Shown here in pieces: positions 62,374 through 64,000 of a stretch of DNA of 64,000 nt. Positions within the stretch are counted from its first letter, which is position 1. Each line of letters starts with the position of its first letter. A program made the position numbers and the translations under genes. Source of the stretch: Oncomelania hupensis (lineage: Eukaryota > Mollusca > Gastropoda > Littorinimorpha > Pomatiopsidae); contig CM072511.1 of NCBI GenBank assembly GCA_036898135.1, positions 156,207,051 through 156,271,050 of the forward strand, in the 5' to 3' direction. The notes under the pieces were generated by a model that was not told where the DNA came from, did not search any database, and saw nothing but the letters and a program-made list of their open reading frames with translations.

Positions 62374-63853
62374 TGTCACGGGAGCCCCGTTTCCATTGCA
62401 TTTGAGATTTTGCTTGTTTATTCAGTTAGACTTAGAAGGTTACAGTTAGTCTCTAGCAGACGACAGAAATGATCATGCGTGACACAGTTGTAGCCTGACG
62501 CCCGCATAGCAGTGACATCATCGCAGCTGACGGTAGAAGGCTTTGAATTTTATACCCACTTAGATGGTTCAGTCAATCCGAACACAGCACCGTTAGGTAG
62601 AACCAGTTCTGACTGGGTAGGCCAAGGCTATGTAGAGAGTCATTTGTGTTGAGAGCTTAAGGCAGTACACAGCTACTTCCTAGCAGAAATCTCTCCACTG
62701 ATAGACCAGGGAAGCAGTGCTTATTGAATATTCGAATTCAATCAAGTAGCCACAGCCTGACATTGTCAAACAGGTAAATGAACATACTTCTCTTTCATCG
62801 TGATGTATTTATATTATTTTTGAATTACGTTTGTGGAATTTGCTATGCATAGTATTAAATTGTTAGTCCCACTTTGCCTGAACACGTGGCGAATCCGACC
62901 ACGAGGCGACCGGTCGATGCCATGTTGAAAGATGTACGGAACCACTGTTGTTTAACCTATATGTATGCTTGCAGACCAGTGGCTGTACCCGAAAATGTTT
63001 ATAATATTATTAATTCTTTATGTGTATAGTTAGCCACGATTTACATTTATATATATGGAAATTAGAGTGGAGATTCCAGTGGACCACCGACTTAGCAGAA
63101 TGTTCGTCGCTTATGTATAGAGATGTGGAGTTATCACTGAGGGCTACTTTGGCTTTCAGTGAGACGCTCTGCACAGACCTATTATACAGGGTTGTGTAGA
63201 ATTTCGTCTCATATGTTACAGATGAGCAGGTGGTATATCGTGAGCCCAACTCAGCAAACGACAACAACCACGTCGACTCGTATAGTTGGCTGCCGAGGCA
63301 TCTACAGCATTGTGCGCAGATAGCCCACCCGTCGAATAGAAGCAACGACAACACAGCATGTAGTAGAAGCGACCTCAACGCAGCGCTTCAACCCCACAGT
63401 TAATTGCAACAAGAAACCGTGCACTAAAACTCTGTATAAACAAGACCACAGTGGTCCACTCTTCATGAACGCTAGTAGCCAGTGCCCGATGAAGAAAGAG
63501 TAGCTGCCTAGATTATCAGCGATCGAACCATTCGCATTGACAATTGAACTTTTAAGTTAGATTCGTACTTCGAAGATCGTGTATAGAGTAGAGAAAATAA
63601 ATGTGTTATTTTTACTGTTATCAAGTGGCTGGACTACATATGATTCATAGCCGTTTGAAAGATAGTGTGACAGTGATCTTTTACCATTTTTCTATCTATC
63701 TCTGTACCCCAGCCTTAACACAGACCGAGCTAAACAAATAAATGTATTAAGGTAATTCACCGGGTGTCTCACTAGCGGTCCCCATAGAATAAGGCGAGAG
63801 GGTTACAGCATTCCATTGTGCAGAGCCCAGCAACAATAAAACCCCACGTCACA
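62374..63853 (-). mobile_element. Solo LTR, TGTCACG family, 1.5 kb, inverse
   Basis: It is flanked by GTTGC (62369-62373 and 63854-63858). On the minus strand it starts TGTGACGTGGGGTTTTATTG and ends GGGGCTCCCGTGACA. It is alignable with 48183-49700 over its length with many small differences. No coding domains. It lies close to the first STRA6-like exon. Confidence 0.78.
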
Positions 63854-63953
63854 GTTGCACTGACACACTCGTGTACCCACACTCGCACCAACACACTCCT
63901 GGACACACATTGTATTAACGTCTGCCTACAACTAGATTTAAATACGATCGTAC

Positions 63954-64000
63954 CGTCAAAAATGTCCAGGCCTCCTTTGAGAGTGACGTTGAACTCGATC
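63954..64000 (-). CDS. STRA6-like: STRA6-like receptor, upstream exon (partial)
   Basis: The window edge cuts this exon. It ends with TTTGACG|GTACGA at 63953 and encodes IEFNVTLKGGLDIFD. Its phase (1) fits the exon at 56773. I cannot match the peptide to STRA6 by itself; the extracellular N-terminus of this family is variable. The call rests on the donor site, phase and position. Confidence 0.4.

Overview
The window is repeat-rich animal (metazoan) genomic DNA, probably from a mollusc and perhaps a gastropod. The evidence is spliced exons with GT-AG borders of a STRA6-type vitamin A receptor, many different non-LTR retrotransposon clades (RTE, CR1-like, Rex1-like, I-like, L1/Tx1-like), tRNA-derived SINEs, solo LTRs, a Ty3/Gypsy-type element with integrase before reverse transcriptase, and very abundant microsatellites and minisatellites. 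The taxon is an inference from general repeat and protein style. There is no prokaryotic feature, no operon and no CRISPR array.

Host genes. On the minus strand, exons at 63954-64000 (cut by the window edge), 56773-56848, 47203-47323, 46236-46258 (a 23-nt microexon), 39378-39494, 23983-24146, 23164-23316 and 21568-21974 read as pieces of one STRA6-like multi-pass membrane receptor gene of more than 42 kb. Five of the seven junctions keep the reading frame. The other two (56.8 to 47.2 kb and 46.2 to 39.4 kb) do not, and the exons for TM2-3 and about TM5-8 were not found. On the plus strand, exons at 11651-11826 and 20243-20359 resemble TM2-3 and TM4 of the same family. This looks like a second, convergent, incomplete paralogue, or an inversion or assembly break.

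Mobile elements, left to right. A foldback MITE with telomere-like arms (74-381); a tRNA-SINE (862-1086); a MULE transposase scrap (1552-1800); RTE copy A (1961-9655), split by a TIR element (4674-9298) that itself holds full-length RTE copy B (5429-8768); an L1/Tx1-like 3' end (9656-11006); a SINE (11078-11411); RTE copy C (11871-19195), split by a solo LTR (12714-16918), split by a 34-bp-TIR element (12973-16509), which contains a 32-bp minisatellite split by a hAT-like MITE (13593-14412). Then come a 560-bp retroposon, a Rex1-like 5' fragment, several minisatellites, a solo LTR inside a purine minisatellite (27063-27987), and the integrase-first LTR element (29443-39045), interrupted by a second TIR element (30690-34331) carrying two I-like LINE ends. 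A CR1-like LINE (40145-44500, minus) follows. The right third holds RTE copies D-G (minus), two 1.5-kb solo LTRs, a Rex1-like 3' end, further copies of the 560-bp retroposon and a GC-rich TIR element.

How it fits together. Most of the sequence is intronic or intergenic repeat, and TSD nesting gives a relative chronology. The coding pieces of the mobile elements are broken by frameshifts, stops or insertions, so they are fossils rather than working genes. The most promising undescribed items are the two TIR elements with dispersed AAGTC-type subterminal motifs (4674-9298 and 30690-34331), the minisatellites that abut STRA6-like splice donors, and a hairpin-bearing short retroposon with a poly(A) tail.
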